Part shown: positions 42,162 through 51,559 of the stretch, in pieces
Layout: every line of letters begins with the position of its first letter
How positions within the stretch are numbered: position 1 is the stretch's first letter
NCBI GenBank assembly: GCA_902768125.1
Contig: CACXKA010000006.1
Coordinates: 62,001 to 126,000 of the forward strand
Direction of reading: 5' to 3'
DNA: 64,000 nucleotides
From: an uncultured Bacteroidales bacterium
Lineage (GTDB): Bacteria > Bacteroidota > Bacteroidia > Bacteroidales > Bacteroidaceae
Notes under the pieces: model-generated
The model's input: only the letters and a program-made list of their open reading frames with translations
Told to the model about the DNA's origin: nothing
The model's database searches: none
Position numbers and translations under genes: made by a program

Positions 42162-44657
42162 TTAATCATCATCCTTCGTGTATCCACCATATGCAGATCC
42201 GCCATAATAACCATAACGAGAACCATAACGGCCAGATCCATAATAGGAGAAGCCTTCATTCGTTCCATTCAGAATGACAGACATCTTTGGCAAACGGTTA
42301 TCATCGTAATATTTCTGCACATCTGGAAGTTGGTTACGGTCAAGATTCTCGGCACGAATGATGAAAAGTGTTGAATCAGCACAACGACCAACAATCGTTG
42401 CATCAGCCACAATCTCGATTGGTGGACAGTCTAGAAGAATGTAAGCATATTGATTCCGTAACTCATCCAGCAGTTTTCCAAGACGTTCATCAAAGAGCAA
42501 TTCTGTTGGGTTCGGTGGAATCGTTCCTACAGGTACCACATCCAAATAATCGTGCGTCGCATTACGAATCACAATATCATCAAAACTATCCGTCACCCCT
42601 GACAAATAATCCGCAATACCAATCTTGGGTTTGTCAACCATCGCAGAAAGAGAGGCTTTACGCAGGTCAAGGTCTATCGCCACCACTCGTTGTTTTTTGA
42701 TGGCAAAAGAAGTTATCAGGTTGGTGACCACAAATGTTTTACCTGAATTTGGATTGAAGGAAGTCAACATAATGACCTTACCACGATTCCCCTTAGCCGT
42801 CATAAATTCGATATTCGTTCGAATCACGCGGAATGCTTCATTAATGACATTACGAGAATGATCCTTCACCAATATATGCAATGTCTTATCCTCTTCGTCC
42901 TTGGCAACCCTCAAAAGAACCAGAATATTGTGCCACAATTTCTTCCAAGGGCCAAACATCTTTTCTTTCAAAGTACGATGACGACGATGGATTGGAATCT
43001 CACCAATGAACGGAATGGATAATTCATTCAAATCTTTACGTCCACGCACCTGATTGTTGATAGCTTCCAACAAGAAGATGATTAAAGCAGGAACGGCAAT
43101 ACCCACAATGGCACCAATCATCCATACCATACTAGGGATTGGTGATGTTGGAACATTCGAGCCATTCGCTGGTGTAATGACACGGTTATTATATGCCGTA
43201 AATGCCTGTGAAAGCTCGTTCTCCTCACGCTTTTGTAGGAGATACAAATACAGATTCTCTTTCACCTTCTGCTGACGTTCCTGATTCAACAGATACTTTG
43301 ATTGTGAAGGAGAAGAAGCAATCTTACTATTGGCTTGTCCTCTAATAGACTGTGCCGAACGCAACTCCACATTCAAGGATGCAATATGATTGTCAACAGA
43401 AGCAATCAACGCATTTCGAAGTTCAGCCAACTGAATATCTTTTTCCTGAATAATCGGGTTTTGCAAAGAACTGGCACTCAACAAATTGTTTCGAGACAAC
43501 AATAAAGCATTATATTCTGCAATTTGACCACTGATATTGGGACTGTTCACACCTTGATTGGCAGGGATCAATGTGTATCGATTCGCTTCGTTCGTCAAAT
43601 AATTTCGCACATACCGTGCCATGTGCAACTGATTACTAATTTCTGTCGATTGAGCAGTGGCAGAACTTGCTTGACTTATATAAATTCCCGCCACATCACT
43701 TTGACCGGCAGGAATCAAATTCTCTGATTTAAAATTAGAGATGTCATCCTCCACATTACCCAATTCCTTTTCAATGGCCTGCAGACGTTCACCTATAAAC
43801 TCTGATGTAGAAACTGATCTACGGTTACAATCTTTCACCCAGTTCTCATTATAGACGGCAATAATGGTAGAAAGCACATCTTCCGCACGCTGAGGACTTT
43901 CGTCATCATAAGATAGTTTGATGATGGTAGACAATTCACTCACAGCACTTACATTCAAGCCACTTGTAATCTCATTCACTGCAGCATGAATCGGGATACG
44001 TTCCACTCGAAGCGTAATCTCCTGCGGGAAATAATTCACCGACTTATTCACTTCAATCTGTCCAATCGGGGTTCTCACCGTTCTTCCTACTTTTCCAGTA
44101 ATGGAACCGGAAACCTTTTCGCCTCCACGAACAAAATTGCTCATCACATACGTTCCATCATCCTTCAGATCAAACATGAACTCTGCAGATTCCGAGTCAT
44201 TCAAATCCAAAGGAACAATCTGCACACTTAATGCTGTCCCATAAATGATTTCTTCATGGAAGCGTCCCTGTGCATAACAATTCACCTCCAAATGAAGATT
44301 GTGTACAGTGGATTCCGCCAGACTTGGAGAACGAAGTGTGAACAATTCATTCTGTACATCCACGTTTCCACCAAACATATTCAAGCCTGAAGCACTTCCA
44401 CTCGAACCAGATTGAAAATCATTTTTGATAAGAATAGATGCAGTTCGGGTATATATCGGCGGGGTAATCTGAAGATAAAAATAGGAGCCGGCAAGTCCTA
44501 ATGCCAAACAAAGAATGAACCAATACCATTTTGACGCATAGACCGTCAACATATCAATTACTTTTGCATAAGCAGAAGGGCCCTTGGGCGCTGATACCAA
44601 AGAACCACCCGTGGGTTGATATCCAGTATTTGCTGGTTGATTATTAAGAGGTAACAT
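42162..44657 (-). CDS. wzc: Wzc-type polysaccharide co-polymerase and tyrosine autokinase
   Basis: This 831-aa protein has a first membrane helix at about 43-62 (WFILCLALGLAGSYFYLQI), a Wzz-type periplasmic part with coiled coil, a second helix near 515-540 (IPSMVWMIGAIVGIAVPALI), and a cytoplasmic BY-kinase domain. That domain has Walker A SFNPNSGKTFVVTN, Walker A' VVAIDLDLRK and Walker B ILLDCPP. The tail is a tyrosine/glycine cluster (YYGSGRYGSRYGYYGG) that is the usual autophosphorylation site. It works with Wza to set chain length and export. It is the second gene of the block, 38 nt after wza. Confidence 0.93.
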   Translation of the reverse strand: MLPLNNQPANTGYQPTGGSLVSAPKGPSAYAKVIDMLTVYASKWYWFILCLALGLAGSYFYLQITPPIYTRTASILIKNDFQSGSSGSASGLNMFGGNVDVQNELFTLRSPSLAESTVHNLHLEVNCYAQGRFHEEIIYGTALSVQIVPLDLNDSESAEFMFDLKDDGTYVMSNFVRGGEKVSGSITGKVGRTVRTPIGQIEVNKSVNYFPQEITLRVERIPIHAAVNEITSGLNVSAVSELSTIIKLSYDDESPQRAEDVLSTIIAVYNENWVKDCNRRSVSTSEFIGERLQAIEKELGNVEDDISNFKSENLIPAGQSDVAGIYISQASSATAQSTEISNQLHMARYVRNYLTNEANRYTLIPANQGVNSPNISGQIAEYNALLLSRNNLLSASSLQNPIIQEKDIQLAELRNALIASVDNHIASLNVELRSAQSIRGQANSKIASSPSQSKYLLNQERQQKVKENLYLYLLQKREENELSQAFTAYNNRVITPANGSNVPTSPIPSMVWMIGAIVGIAVPALIIFLLEAINNQVRGRKDLNELSIPFIGEIPIHRRHRTLKEKMFGPWKKLWHNILVLLRVAKDEEDKTLHILVKDHSRNVINEAFRVIRTNIEFMTAKGNRGKVIMLTSFNPNSGKTFVVTNLITSFAIKKQRVVAIDLDLRKASLSAMVDKPKIGIADYLSGVTDSFDDIVIRNATHDYLDVVPVGTIPPNPTELLFDERLGKLLDELRNQYAYILLDCPPIEIVADATIVGRCADSTLFIIRAENLDRNQLPDVQKYYDDNRLPKMSVILNGTNEGFSYYGSGRYGSRYGYYGGSAYGGYTKDDD

Positions 44658-44664
44658 ATTTAAG

Positions 44665-44692
44665 TTTAGGGTTTAGAGTTGAGAGTTTAGGG
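44665..44692 (+). repeat. Four exact 7-nt units between wza and wzc
   Basis: The gap holds TTTAGGG, TTTAGAG, TTGAGAG, TTTAGGG with no interruption. On the transcribed strand these precede the wzc start by 7 nt. Confidence 0.7.
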
Positions 44693-44695
44693 TTA

Positions 44696-45466
44696 TTATT
44701 TGAACCATGCCAAAGCACCTACAATAAAGGTTGCCATGCTAATCCAGAAGGATGGCTGAACTGTAGAATTACCCATGACGGTTGCATTGCGCTTTTCCTT
44801 GTTGTTCATCTCCACATAGATCACGTCATTCTGCTGCAAATAATAGACTGGTGAAGAATACAAATCCTCTGCTGAGCAAAGGTTCACCTCATACACCGTC
44901 TTTTTACCATAGTTCTCACGAATCACCTTCACATTGGTACGCAAACCATTGATATTCAAATCGCCATTTGAGCCAATCGCATCAAGGATGGTAAATTTAT
45001 CCCTGTCAATCTGAATACGTCCAGCACCGGCTGCACCCAAAATAATCACATAGAGGTTTGAATAATCAACTGTCACAATCGGATCGCGAATCAATCCTTT
45101 TTCCATAATCTGCTCACGGATAGCTTCCTGAAGTTCCTGACGATTCAAACCTGCCACATGAATCTTACCCAACATCGGGAAACGAATGCAGCCTTCCGAG
45201 TCGATTGTATAACGAGAACCTTCACTACCACTATTAGAACCAGAAGACAAACTGAACTGAGCAGCAAGTTCGGGCCTATCCGAACTCACCATAATTCTGA
45301 TTTCATCGTCTGCTTTGAACTTAATCTCCACAGGATTCTGAACAACGATTGATTTACCAGGATTAAAATCTTGGAAATAAGCAATGTCTTTAGGTACTGA
45401 GCATGAGCTCAACATTGCGAGAATAACCACAAAAGTGATCCCAAGAAACAAATGCGACTTTTTCAT
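44696..45466 (-). CDS. wza: Wza-type polysaccharide export lipoprotein
   Basis: This 256-aa protein has a lipoprotein signal (MKKSHLFLGITFVVILAMLSSC, lipobox L-S-S-C), the Poly_export domain (FKADDEIRIMVSSDRPELAA, SEGCIRFPMLGKIHVAGLNR) and an SLBB-like region (VIILGAAGAGRIQID, TILDAIGSNGDLNINGLRTN), then a C-terminal hydrophobic stretch. It forms the outer-membrane export channel with Wzc. It is the first gene of the 40-kb block, preceded by a ~200-nt leader. The small size is normal for Bacteroidetes Wza proteins. Confidence 0.92.
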   Translation of the reverse strand: MKKSHLFLGITFVVILAMLSSCSVPKDIAYFQDFNPGKSIVVQNPVEIKFKADDEIRIMVSSDRPELAAQFSLSSGSNSGSEGSRYTIDSEGCIRFPMLGKIHVAGLNRQELQEAIREQIMEKGLIRDPIVTVDYSNLYVIILGAAGAGRIQIDRDKFTILDAIGSNGDLNINGLRTNVKVIRENYGKKTVYEVNLCSAEDLYSSPVYYLQQNDVIYVEMNNKEKRNATVMGNSTVQPSFWISMATFIVGALAWFK

Positions 45467-45768
45467 ATTTAATATTTTTTAACTTTCAAGAAATAAGAGT
45501 TATCGGCAAAACAATAACATTTCTCAATTTATAGAGATTTTGGCAATAGAATACGATTTCACTTCACTCCTTTATTTGTAAAAGAGTGTCTATCAAAGCG
45601 TTAGAAGCAAAGGAAAATAGAATTAGACCTTTAAAAGTCATTTTTTTCGAATGCTTTATTTCAAATCAGGGTCAAATTTACAAAAAAATCTTAAATATAA
45701 ACAAAAAAAATAAGAAAAAAATCAAGGTACGTGTTGGGCAAGGATTGAATAGAGGCGCATTCCTCTCG
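45467..45768 (-). promoter_or_regulatory. Leader and promoter region of the polysaccharide block
   Basis: This 302-nt gene-free region is AT-rich. A promoter match lies at 45673-45705, so transcripts would have a leader of about 200 nt before the wza ATG at 45466. A hairpin (CACTCC...GAGTG, 45565-45588) lies within the leader. Such long leaders are where UpxY-type antiterminators act in Bacteroides. No inverted repeats of an invertible promoter were seen. Confidence 0.5.
45673..45705 (-). promoter_or_regulatory. Promoter of the wza-led polysaccharide block
   Basis: On the minus strand TAAATTTG (45673-45680) matches TAnnTTTG, and TTTG (45702-45705) lies 21 nt upstream of it as the -33 element. 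The predicted start is near 45666. Confidence 0.55.
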
Positions 45769-47088
45769 TCAATTGCCATCTGGCTTTACAATGTCCACGA
45801 AGGGCCCATCGTTCCAATAAAAAGTGCGCCATTCATCAGGTTTAGATGGGGTAAATGGTGTATAATCCTCACGAAGAAACGCTGCAATTGGGAGATTCAA
45901 CCCTTTCATTCCCTCAACAATCATCTTGGAAATTTCATAGGCACCATAAGGATTGAAATGGGTGTTGTCTTCAAAAGCATTGGCTTGACTAGGGTAGGTG
46001 TGCACGGGATAATGAACAAAAGCATGCTTGCTGTTTTCCACGCCCAACGTTTCATAAAACACGCGAGTCATATCATGAAGTTCTATCAATTGGACCCCCA
46101 AATCTTTTGCTGCCCATCGCATTGCTTCTGGATAATTGGAATGTGTTTCTTGTATTTTCCCATTTCCATCAAAGGAACGACGTTGTGTAGGAGTAACAAA
46201 GATAGGAGTCACTCCCCTAGCACGAGCCTCATCAACAAATTGCTTCAATGCATACACATAATTGTAGAAAGCTCCACTACCAGGACGTTTTTCCTTCTGG
46301 TCATTGTGTCCAAACTCCATGAAGAGATAATCACCTTCCTTCATCAGGGAGACAATTTTCTTCAGACGTCCAGCCGCAATGAAAGATGTTGCAGTTTCCC
46401 CACTTTCCGCATAATTTGCAATCGCCACCTGATCCGTAAACCAACGAGTAATCATCTGCCCCCAAGATGCCCATGGTTCATAATCTTGGTCAACAACCGT
46501 TGAATTGCCGCAAAGCCAAATGGTCGGAACATCATTTGCTGGTTCTATGGTAATAGAAGAAACTGCAGGCATATCACCATTCACCTCTATCGTCAGTTTA
46601 TCATCCCAATTCATCTTTCCTTCTTCACGCTTTTTGATGCGCACATGGTCCATTTTACCATCAGGGAGTTGAATGGTCGTATTACGTTTATTCACCACAA
46701 AGGAGCACGTTTTGAATTCTCCTCTTTTCGTCTCCACGTTTTGGATGAAAAGACGACGTGATTCTGCTCGAACGGTTGTATTGCCTTTCGACTTTTTCGA
46801 TCCCAATGTGACTGTTACCTTGTAATTCCCATCTGGCACTGTCACCGAGAAATAAAAGATTCCATCTGAAAGATGATAGGTTTCATTCTGCGACTTGCGT
46901 GCCTCAGCAATGACTTCCTGAAAATCATAGCCGTATCCCTTCTCATTCGAGTAGATATCATCAGGCGTCACCTGAATAGCATCTTTTTCTCTTCCATCAA
47001 AGGAAAAAGTTTGTGCTATAAGGGGAACAAACGTTGCCTGAATCAACAAGAAAAGGATGGTAAAGAATCGTTGTTCGATCAAATTCAT
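45769..47088 (-). CDS. CE12-type SGNH esterase (rhamnogalacturonan acetylesterase family), secreted
   Basis: This 439-aa protein has a signal peptide (FFTILFLLIQATFVPLIA), an N-terminal beta domain of ~170 residues (SFDGREKDAIQVTPDDIYS, FYFSVTVPDGNYKVTV) as in two-domain CE12 enzymes, and an SGNH hydrolase domain. The nucleophile serine is S196 in WLCGNSTVVDQD, followed by EFGHNDQKE and the late DNTHFNPYGA dyad. CE12 enzymes remove acetyl groups from rhamnogalacturonan I. It lies 75 nt downstream of a GH2 gene and beside GH105, consistent with pectin breakdown. It ends near the polysaccharide promoter. Confidence 0.85.
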   Translation of the reverse strand: MNLIEQRFFTILFLLIQATFVPLIAQTFSFDGREKDAIQVTPDDIYSNEKGYGYDFQEVIAEARKSQNETYHLSDGIFYFSVTVPDGNYKVTVTLGSKKSKGNTTVRAESRRLFIQNVETKRGEFKTCSFVVNKRNTTIQLPDGKMDHVRIKKREEGKMNWDDKLTIEVNGDMPAVSSITIEPANDVPTIWLCGNSTVVDQDYEPWASWGQMITRWFTDQVAIANYAESGETATSFIAAGRLKKIVSLMKEGDYLFMEFGHNDQKEKRPGSGAFYNYVYALKQFVDEARARGVTPIFVTPTQRRSFDGNGKIQETHSNYPEAMRWAAKDLGVQLIELHDMTRVFYETLGVENSKHAFVHYPVHTYPSQANAFEDNTHFNPYGAYEISKMIVEGMKGLNLPIAAFLREDYTPFTPSKPDEWRTFYWNDGPFVDIVKPDGN

Positions 47089-47106
47089 CAGTTTCTTTTT
47101 TTACTT

Positions 47107-47160
47107 CCTAACTAGGAAAATTTTTTTTCCCCACGAGGGAAATAATTTTTCTTAACTATG
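47107..47160. repeat. Short palindrome array, second copy of the 32888 type
   Basis: Cores CCTAACTAGG, CCCCACGAGGG and CTTAACTATG are separated by AAAATTTTTTTT and AAATAATTTTT. The core CCCCACGAGGG differs by little from CCCCAACGAGGGG at 32888-32993. The array sits in the 75-nt gap between GH2 and CE12. Confidence 0.6.
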
Positions 47161-47163
47161 CAC

Positions 47164-50157
47164 CTATTTTAGCGCAGGTTTTAATTCATCCGGCGAACCC
47201 TTCGTGTACATATTTATTTCTCCCGCCACTTTCGTGAACAAATCCGCCACTTGTTGAATGTCTATCGTCCATTGCGGCGTAAATTGATCGGATTGCATAT
47301 AGTGAAGAATGGATTCTCGCATCTGACGAGCCACCACACGTCGATTCAGATTATTCGAGATATCCATTGTCGTCATCACCAACTTTCCCTTCCCCACATT
47401 GGCTTCAAAGAGCATACCGATCTTGCGAGATACAAACCACGTATCTATGCTTTGCACAAGAGGCTGGAAATCTTTCGGAAAATCCGTGAATTGCATCACT
47501 TGTGCGCGATTCACCAACTCCCACCATTGCACATCCGAATGATAATCGGTCGGGAACAGGTCAAAGATGGAATGGGTATTCTCCACAAAGATGCCAGTCG
47601 TATGCGGCGGACGCATCTTGAACCAAGAAGTATTCCAGAAAACAGGCGTGAATTGCTGAACAACCTCTTTCCCATAAGTGACTTTTCCAGCAGCACATAC
47701 TAGCACTTTTCCGCCTTTGTTCAATGTTCTTATTGCTTTCTCATCCAAGGAATCCGTCACATAAACACCCTTGGGCTCAAGTTTCTTATCATACTGAATC
47801 ATCTCGGAAGATGCAGAAGGATAAACCCAGAAATTCCAACGATTCATAGCCTCTGAACCAGGAATAGAAACAACAAGTGTCATTTTAGTTGGTTCCTTGA
47901 CATCATCAAGCGGCACAGATATCTCTCCCAACTCAATATTTCCACCTATAGGCAAATCTAGGGTTGGCAGTTCACCCTCTGCATACACCTCTTCTGAAGG
48001 AATGGATGACACAGATTGGTTCAGAACGACATTACCCGTCTTATAAATTGTCCACGATGGTGTCACACCTTTTATTTCATGACCCGAGAACTGACTCAAC
48101 TCAACACTTGCCTTAAAGGTTTCATCATTCTTGAATGTAAATTTCTCCATTTTCGCCAACGGTACGACAGGAGAACAGAACTCGCGGAATTGGTTGTTTG
48201 TCATGTAGCCCTTGTCATCAAAAAACACATCCGTCACGCCCACCAAAGCCGTGCCTTGCCCTGAATAATCATTCAGCGAAAGCAGCTGAAAACCTGCATA
48301 CTTTGGTGTTCTCAACGTACGTTCAATCTCTGCCTTGTAACACAAAGCCTGAAGTTTTCCCGATGCCATCATGAAGTTACGAGCACGCGACTCCATACCA
48401 TTGTCCCTCAACAAATCGCGGAATATCTCAAAATTCTTTGCTTTGTTCACACCCGTGTATTTGCCAATTTCGTCGAAGTTAGGGAAGGCACACCACTGAC
48501 CCGTCTCGTGACTGACAAACGGTATCGTAATAGGAGTGTTTGGCATATCTTTCCCATTATAAGTGGTGATGTTTTTCTCGAAGGTCACCACCGATTCAGG
48601 TGCACTTCTTGACCATTCGCTCAAGCCTCTGGCACCAGCTTTCACGGCATACTCGCTACCTGGCTGCCAAGCCCATCCACCACCAACACTAAATCCGCAA
48701 TACAAATGACGAGGATCATACGCCTTCATCGCAGCCACATGCTCCGTTGACCATTTTACCCAATCTCCTGCTGGCTCATTGCCAAAAGCATAAAATGTGA
48801 ACGATGGATGATTACCGTATTCATTCACGATGGCAATACTCTCATCCATCAAGTACTCATCAATGGGTTCACCCCTACCCAACCGCACTCCATGATTTGG
48901 CCATGAAGGACCTTCTGGCTGAAGATAAAAGCCTGTCATATCGGCAGCAAGGAATGCCGCTTCTGGTGGGCAATAGCTATGGAAACGCATGTGATTAAGA
49001 CCATACGACTTGCAAATTCTGAATAGTTTCAGCCACGACTCGACATCCATCGGAGGATAACCTGTATTAGGGAAGTCACAATTCTCCACCGTACCACGTA
49101 AAAGAATCTCATGCCCATTCAAGTAGAACATCTTATCTTTTATCTCCAGTTTACGCATTCCAAAGACAGTCTCCTTACGACAAACATTTCCATCCTTGGC
49201 TTTCACCTCCACTTCCAATCGATAAAGTTGCGGATTAAATTCATCCCACAATAACATTCCTTCCCCCATCTGCAAAGTGATATCGCAGGGAACCACCTTT
49301 GAGTCATTCAGTATCACCTCCACAGGTTTGCTTTCCACCACATGATGCCTATCGGTATTGAACGCTGTAGCCCTCAATGTGACAGTTGCTTTCCGTGATT
49401 TGTAGTCAAGCATCTCCAAATGCACCCGTGCTGTTCGCGAATCAATATCGGGATAAACATTCACCTCGTCAATCGAGTTAAACGGCTGTAATTCAATCTT
49501 TCCGACAACGCCATTCCAATCTCCTTGAGTCTGATCAGTCACAGAATGCGAATCCTGCCCCACTTTCACCGTTTCAGGATCATTATCCACACAGATAGCA
49601 ATCGTGTTCTCGCCTGGTTTCAACAATCCATACAAATAAAAAACGTGAGGAACAGAAAGTGAATTCTGAGTTCTCTCCACTTTCTCACCATTCACCCACA
49701 CCTCCGTTGTGATGTGTGGACGTTCAAGATACAGCGTGTACATGGGTACCGCCTCATTCTCTGGCAATCGTACAATCTTCTTATACCACGCCTTCCCCAC
49801 ATAGTGTTTATCGGGCGTCAAGAAAAACTGCAATTTCATATCCTTTCCTGGCTGACGATATTTCGCCATATAAGGATTATAGAAATAGCTGGAATCATAC
49901 AGCGAACCCACCCATTTCGTATCCACACTGATATCATCGCCCTTCAGTTGCTGTGGCATCGAAGCGGGCAACGCGATAACATCATTCAATTTGTAATCAG
50001 GCAGGAACCATTTTTCTTCCGCCCCCTTCCCTTCTCGGTCAATCTGAAAATCCCATGCTCCGCTCAAATCAATCAATTGAGCAAAACTCGTCAAAAAGAA
50101 GGACAAAACAAGGGCACAAGTCGCCAATCTTCTTACAATAAATAGGTCATTTCTCAT
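47164..50157 (-). CDS. GH2 family glycoside hydrolase (beta-galactosidase/glucuronidase type), secreted
   Basis: This 997-aa protein has a signal peptide (residues 8-26), a sugar-binding jelly roll (LSGAWDFQIDREGKG, YLERPHITTEVWVNGEKVE), an immunoglobulin-like domain, and a TIM barrel with the acid/base E461 in FGNEPAGDW and likely nucleophile E551 in SHETGQW. A C-terminal ~350-residue part includes ThuA-like features (GKVLVCAAGKV, NVGKGKLVMTTMDIS). GH2 enzymes release galactose, glucuronic acid or arabinose residues. It is co-directional with CE12 and near GH105, so a rhamnogalacturonan side chain is a likely target. Substrate is inference. Confidence 0.85.
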   Translation of the reverse strand: MRNDLFIVRRLATCALVLSFFLTSFAQLIDLSGAWDFQIDREGKGAEEKWFLPDYKLNDVIALPASMPQQLKGDDISVDTKWVGSLYDSSYFYNPYMAKYRQPGKDMKLQFFLTPDKHYVGKAWYKKIVRLPENEAVPMYTLYLERPHITTEVWVNGEKVERTQNSLSVPHVFYLYGLLKPGENTIAICVDNDPETVKVGQDSHSVTDQTQGDWNGVVGKIELQPFNSIDEVNVYPDIDSRTARVHLEMLDYKSRKATVTLRATAFNTDRHHVVESKPVEVILNDSKVVPCDITLQMGEGMLLWDEFNPQLYRLEVEVKAKDGNVCRKETVFGMRKLEIKDKMFYLNGHEILLRGTVENCDFPNTGYPPMDVESWLKLFRICKSYGLNHMRFHSYCPPEAAFLAADMTGFYLQPEGPSWPNHGVRLGRGEPIDEYLMDESIAIVNEYGNHPSFTFYAFGNEPAGDWVKWSTEHVAAMKAYDPRHLYCGFSVGGGWAWQPGSEYAVKAGARGLSEWSRSAPESVVTFEKNITTYNGKDMPNTPITIPFVSHETGQWCAFPNFDEIGKYTGVNKAKNFEIFRDLLRDNGMESRARNFMMASGKLQALCYKAEIERTLRTPKYAGFQLLSLNDYSGQGTALVGVTDVFFDDKGYMTNNQFREFCSPVVPLAKMEKFTFKNDETFKASVELSQFSGHEIKGVTPSWTIYKTGNVVLNQSVSSIPSEEVYAEGELPTLDLPIGGNIELGEISVPLDDVKEPTKMTLVVSIPGSEAMNRWNFWVYPSASSEMIQYDKKLEPKGVYVTDSLDEKAIRTLNKGGKVLVCAAGKVTYGKEVVQQFTPVFWNTSWFKMRPPHTTGIFVENTHSIFDLFPTDYHSDVQWWELVNRAQVMQFTDFPKDFQPLVQSIDTWFVSRKIGMLFEANVGKGKLVMTTMDISNNLNRRVVARQMRESILHYMQSDQFTPQWTIDIQQVADLFTKVAGEINMYTKGSPDELKPALK

Positions 50158-50179
50158 TGTTAGTTAGTGATTTTGTGTG

Positions 50180-50210
50180 CGAAGGTATAAAAAAAGCGGC
50201 AAACTCACAA
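50180..50210 (-). promoter_or_regulatory. Possible promoter of the GH2-CE12 unit
   Basis: On the minus strand TACCTTCG (50180-50187) is one mismatch from TAnnTTTG, with TTG at 50208-50210 spaced 20 nt away. It overlaps the ferredoxin terminator and stands 23 nt before the GH2 start. Confidence 0.4.
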
Positions 50211-50222
50211 GAGTATGCCGCT
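50195..50222 (-). terminator. Intrinsic terminator of the ferredoxin gene
   Basis: On the minus strand AGCGGCA-x-ACTC pairs with GAGT-x-TGCCGCT around a 4-nt loop, followed directly by a run of seven T. It lies 42 nt after the ferredoxin stop. Confidence 0.85.
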
Positions 50223-50263
50223 AAAATCATAAAAACACGTGTAAATAAACACAGTAACTATCC

Positions 50264-50437
50264 TTACTCACCTGGAGCGATAGCACCTGCAGGACAAGCA
50301 TCAGCGCAAGTACCGCAATCTACACATGCATCAGCATCAATAACATACTTGCCATCGCCTTCGTTGATAGCACCTGATGGACACTCACCTGCGCAAGTTC
50401 CACACATTACACAATCGTCACTAATTACGTAAGCCAT
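50264..50437 (-). CDS. 2[4Fe-4S] ferredoxin, 57 aa
   Basis: This is a small complete gene encoding a 57-aa bacterial ferredoxin with two cluster motifs: C9-x2-C12-x2-C15-x3-C19-P and C38-x2-C41-x2-C44-x3-C48-P (DDCVMCGTCAGECPSGAI and DACVDCGTCADACPAGAI). It carries low-potential electrons between anaerobic enzymes such as pyruvate:ferredoxin oxidoreductase. It stands alone between its own promoter (50497-50529) and its own terminator. It has no link to the surrounding sugar genes. Confidence 0.95.
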   Translation of the reverse strand: MAYVISDDCVMCGTCAGECPSGAINEGDGKYVIDADACVDCGTCADACPAGAIAPGE

Positions 50438-50444
50438 AAAATAA

Positions 50445-50480
50445 TTTACAATTTAACAATTTACTATTTACTATTTATAA
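50445..50480 (+). repeat. 7-nt periodic AT repeat in the ferredoxin leader
   Basis: Units TTTACAA, TTTAACAA, TTTACTA, TTTACTA, TTTATAA lie between the ferredoxin transcript start and its ATG. One unit is 8 nt long. Confidence 0.6.
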
Positions 50481-50496
50481 TCTCTCATTGAGGGTG

Positions 50497-50529
50497 CAAA
50501 TGTAGGAAAACTTTTCGTTTCCTACCAAA
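50497..50529 (-). promoter_or_regulatory. Promoter of the ferredoxin gene
   Basis: On the minus strand TACATTTG (50497-50504) and TTTG (50526-50529) are 21 nt apart, a full Bacteroidetes -33/-7 match. The leader before ATG 50437 is about 50 nt. Confidence 0.7.
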
Positions 50530-50569
50530 TTTTAGGTAGAGAAAATGCTTTTATCCGCCAAAATCATAC

Positions 50570-51559
50570 TTATTTATGAGTACCTGGCACAAAAAAGACT
50601 GTTTGCAAAGCGGCTTCCAAGGGTCGGATGATGGGACGTTTCTTCTTGTCGGGAGCAAACACAAAACCTTCCACAATCAGCAAACGGTCACGCACAATAT
50701 CTGGATAGGCATAGCACACAAAAGGTCCGCCCATCGCATCATTCCGCATATCCCACAAGCCACGCATGGTGAGCACATCATTCTCCTCCACTTTCATCAA
50801 ACGAACCGACACAGTTCGGAAATCTGTTTCCATCCATTGGTCTTCTCTGTCACCCGGGATGTTCACCTTCATCACAGAGTCACGCACTTCCACCCATCTT
50901 TCTCCTGTCAAGTCTTGCATGGGAATCGTATAAAGGCACACATTTTGTTTGAAATCTTGTTTGCTTGCCGATGCCCAAAGAAAATTCTTTCCCTCTTTCA
51001 TGTCATCAATTTCTTCTGGCACATTCATGCTCACCCCGAACAAATTCTGTGTCTTTCTTGTCACCACACCACTATGATGTTTTTCCAACAAAGCACGTTC
51101 GCGAGCGAATTCATTCTCATTAAAGATATCCAACAATTGTTGACTTTCCTGTTGTACCAATGTCACAAGAGACTTGTAGTCAGGAGCAAGCAGATGAACC
51201 ACCACCTGTGGACGAGCATACCTATCTTCCACCACACCCATGACCGGTTCCTTTGTTTTCTTGTCAATATCCACCGTCAGAATATTGGCATAATATTGGA
51301 ACGTTCCTTTGAAAGCTTCCGGATTGATGTACGTCACGCGGAAATTGCCTTCTCGCTGTGGAAGTCCAAGAATTGGCGCTTCCACAACTTCCACCAACTG
51401 CTGTCCCATTTCGGTTTTCAGCCACTCCTTATCAGCCACCACCAACAGCTCGTAAGGTGCACTTTGTACCTTTCCTTTTACAGCAGATTTCTTCTCATTG
51501 CCCGATGAACAGCTTGCCAACAGGCACACACACATTAATATATATATACAATGTCTCAT
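50570..51559 (-). CDS. DUF4837 family lipoprotein
   Basis: This 329-aa protein has a lipoprotein signal (MRHCIYILMCVCLLASC, lipobox L-A-S-C). The mature part, with YELLVVADKEWLKTEMGQQL, LPQREGNFRVTYINPEAF and GGPFVCYAYPDIVRDRLLIV, matches the DUF4837 family, widespread in Bacteroidetes and of unknown function. Its ATG overlaps the GH105 stop by four bases, so the two are translated together, although DUF4837 genes are not usually sugar genes. Placed in the envelope by its signal. Confidence 0.8.
   Translation of the reverse strand: MRHCIYILMCVCLLASCSSGNEKKSAVKGKVQSAPYELLVVADKEWLKTEMGQQLVEVVEAPILGLPQREGNFRVTYINPEAFKGTFQYYANILTVDIDKKTKEPVMGVVEDRYARPQVVVHLLAPDYKSLVTLVQQESQQLLDIFNENEFARERALLEKHHSGVVTRKTQNLFGVSMNVPEEIDDMKEGKNFLWASASKQDFKQNVCLYTIPMQDLTGERWVEVRDSVMKVNIPGDREDQWMETDFRTVSVRLMKVEENDVLTMRGLWDMRNDAMGGPFVCYAYPDIVRDRLLIVEGFVFAPDKKKRPIIRPLEAALQTVFFVPGTHK

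Noticed and set aside
45467-45768. Invertible capsule promoter of Bacteroides type
   Set aside because: No inverted repeat pair flanking the promoter and no nearby tyrosine invertase gene.
45586-46503. Plus-strand open frame across the wza leader and CE12 3' end
   Set aside because: It covers the SGNH catalytic region of CE12 in antisense and has no domain likeness.
50576-51508. Open frame opposite the DUF4837 gene
   Set aside because: DUF4837 has a lipoprotein signal and family sequence; the opposite frame is His/Cys/Phe-rich shadow.
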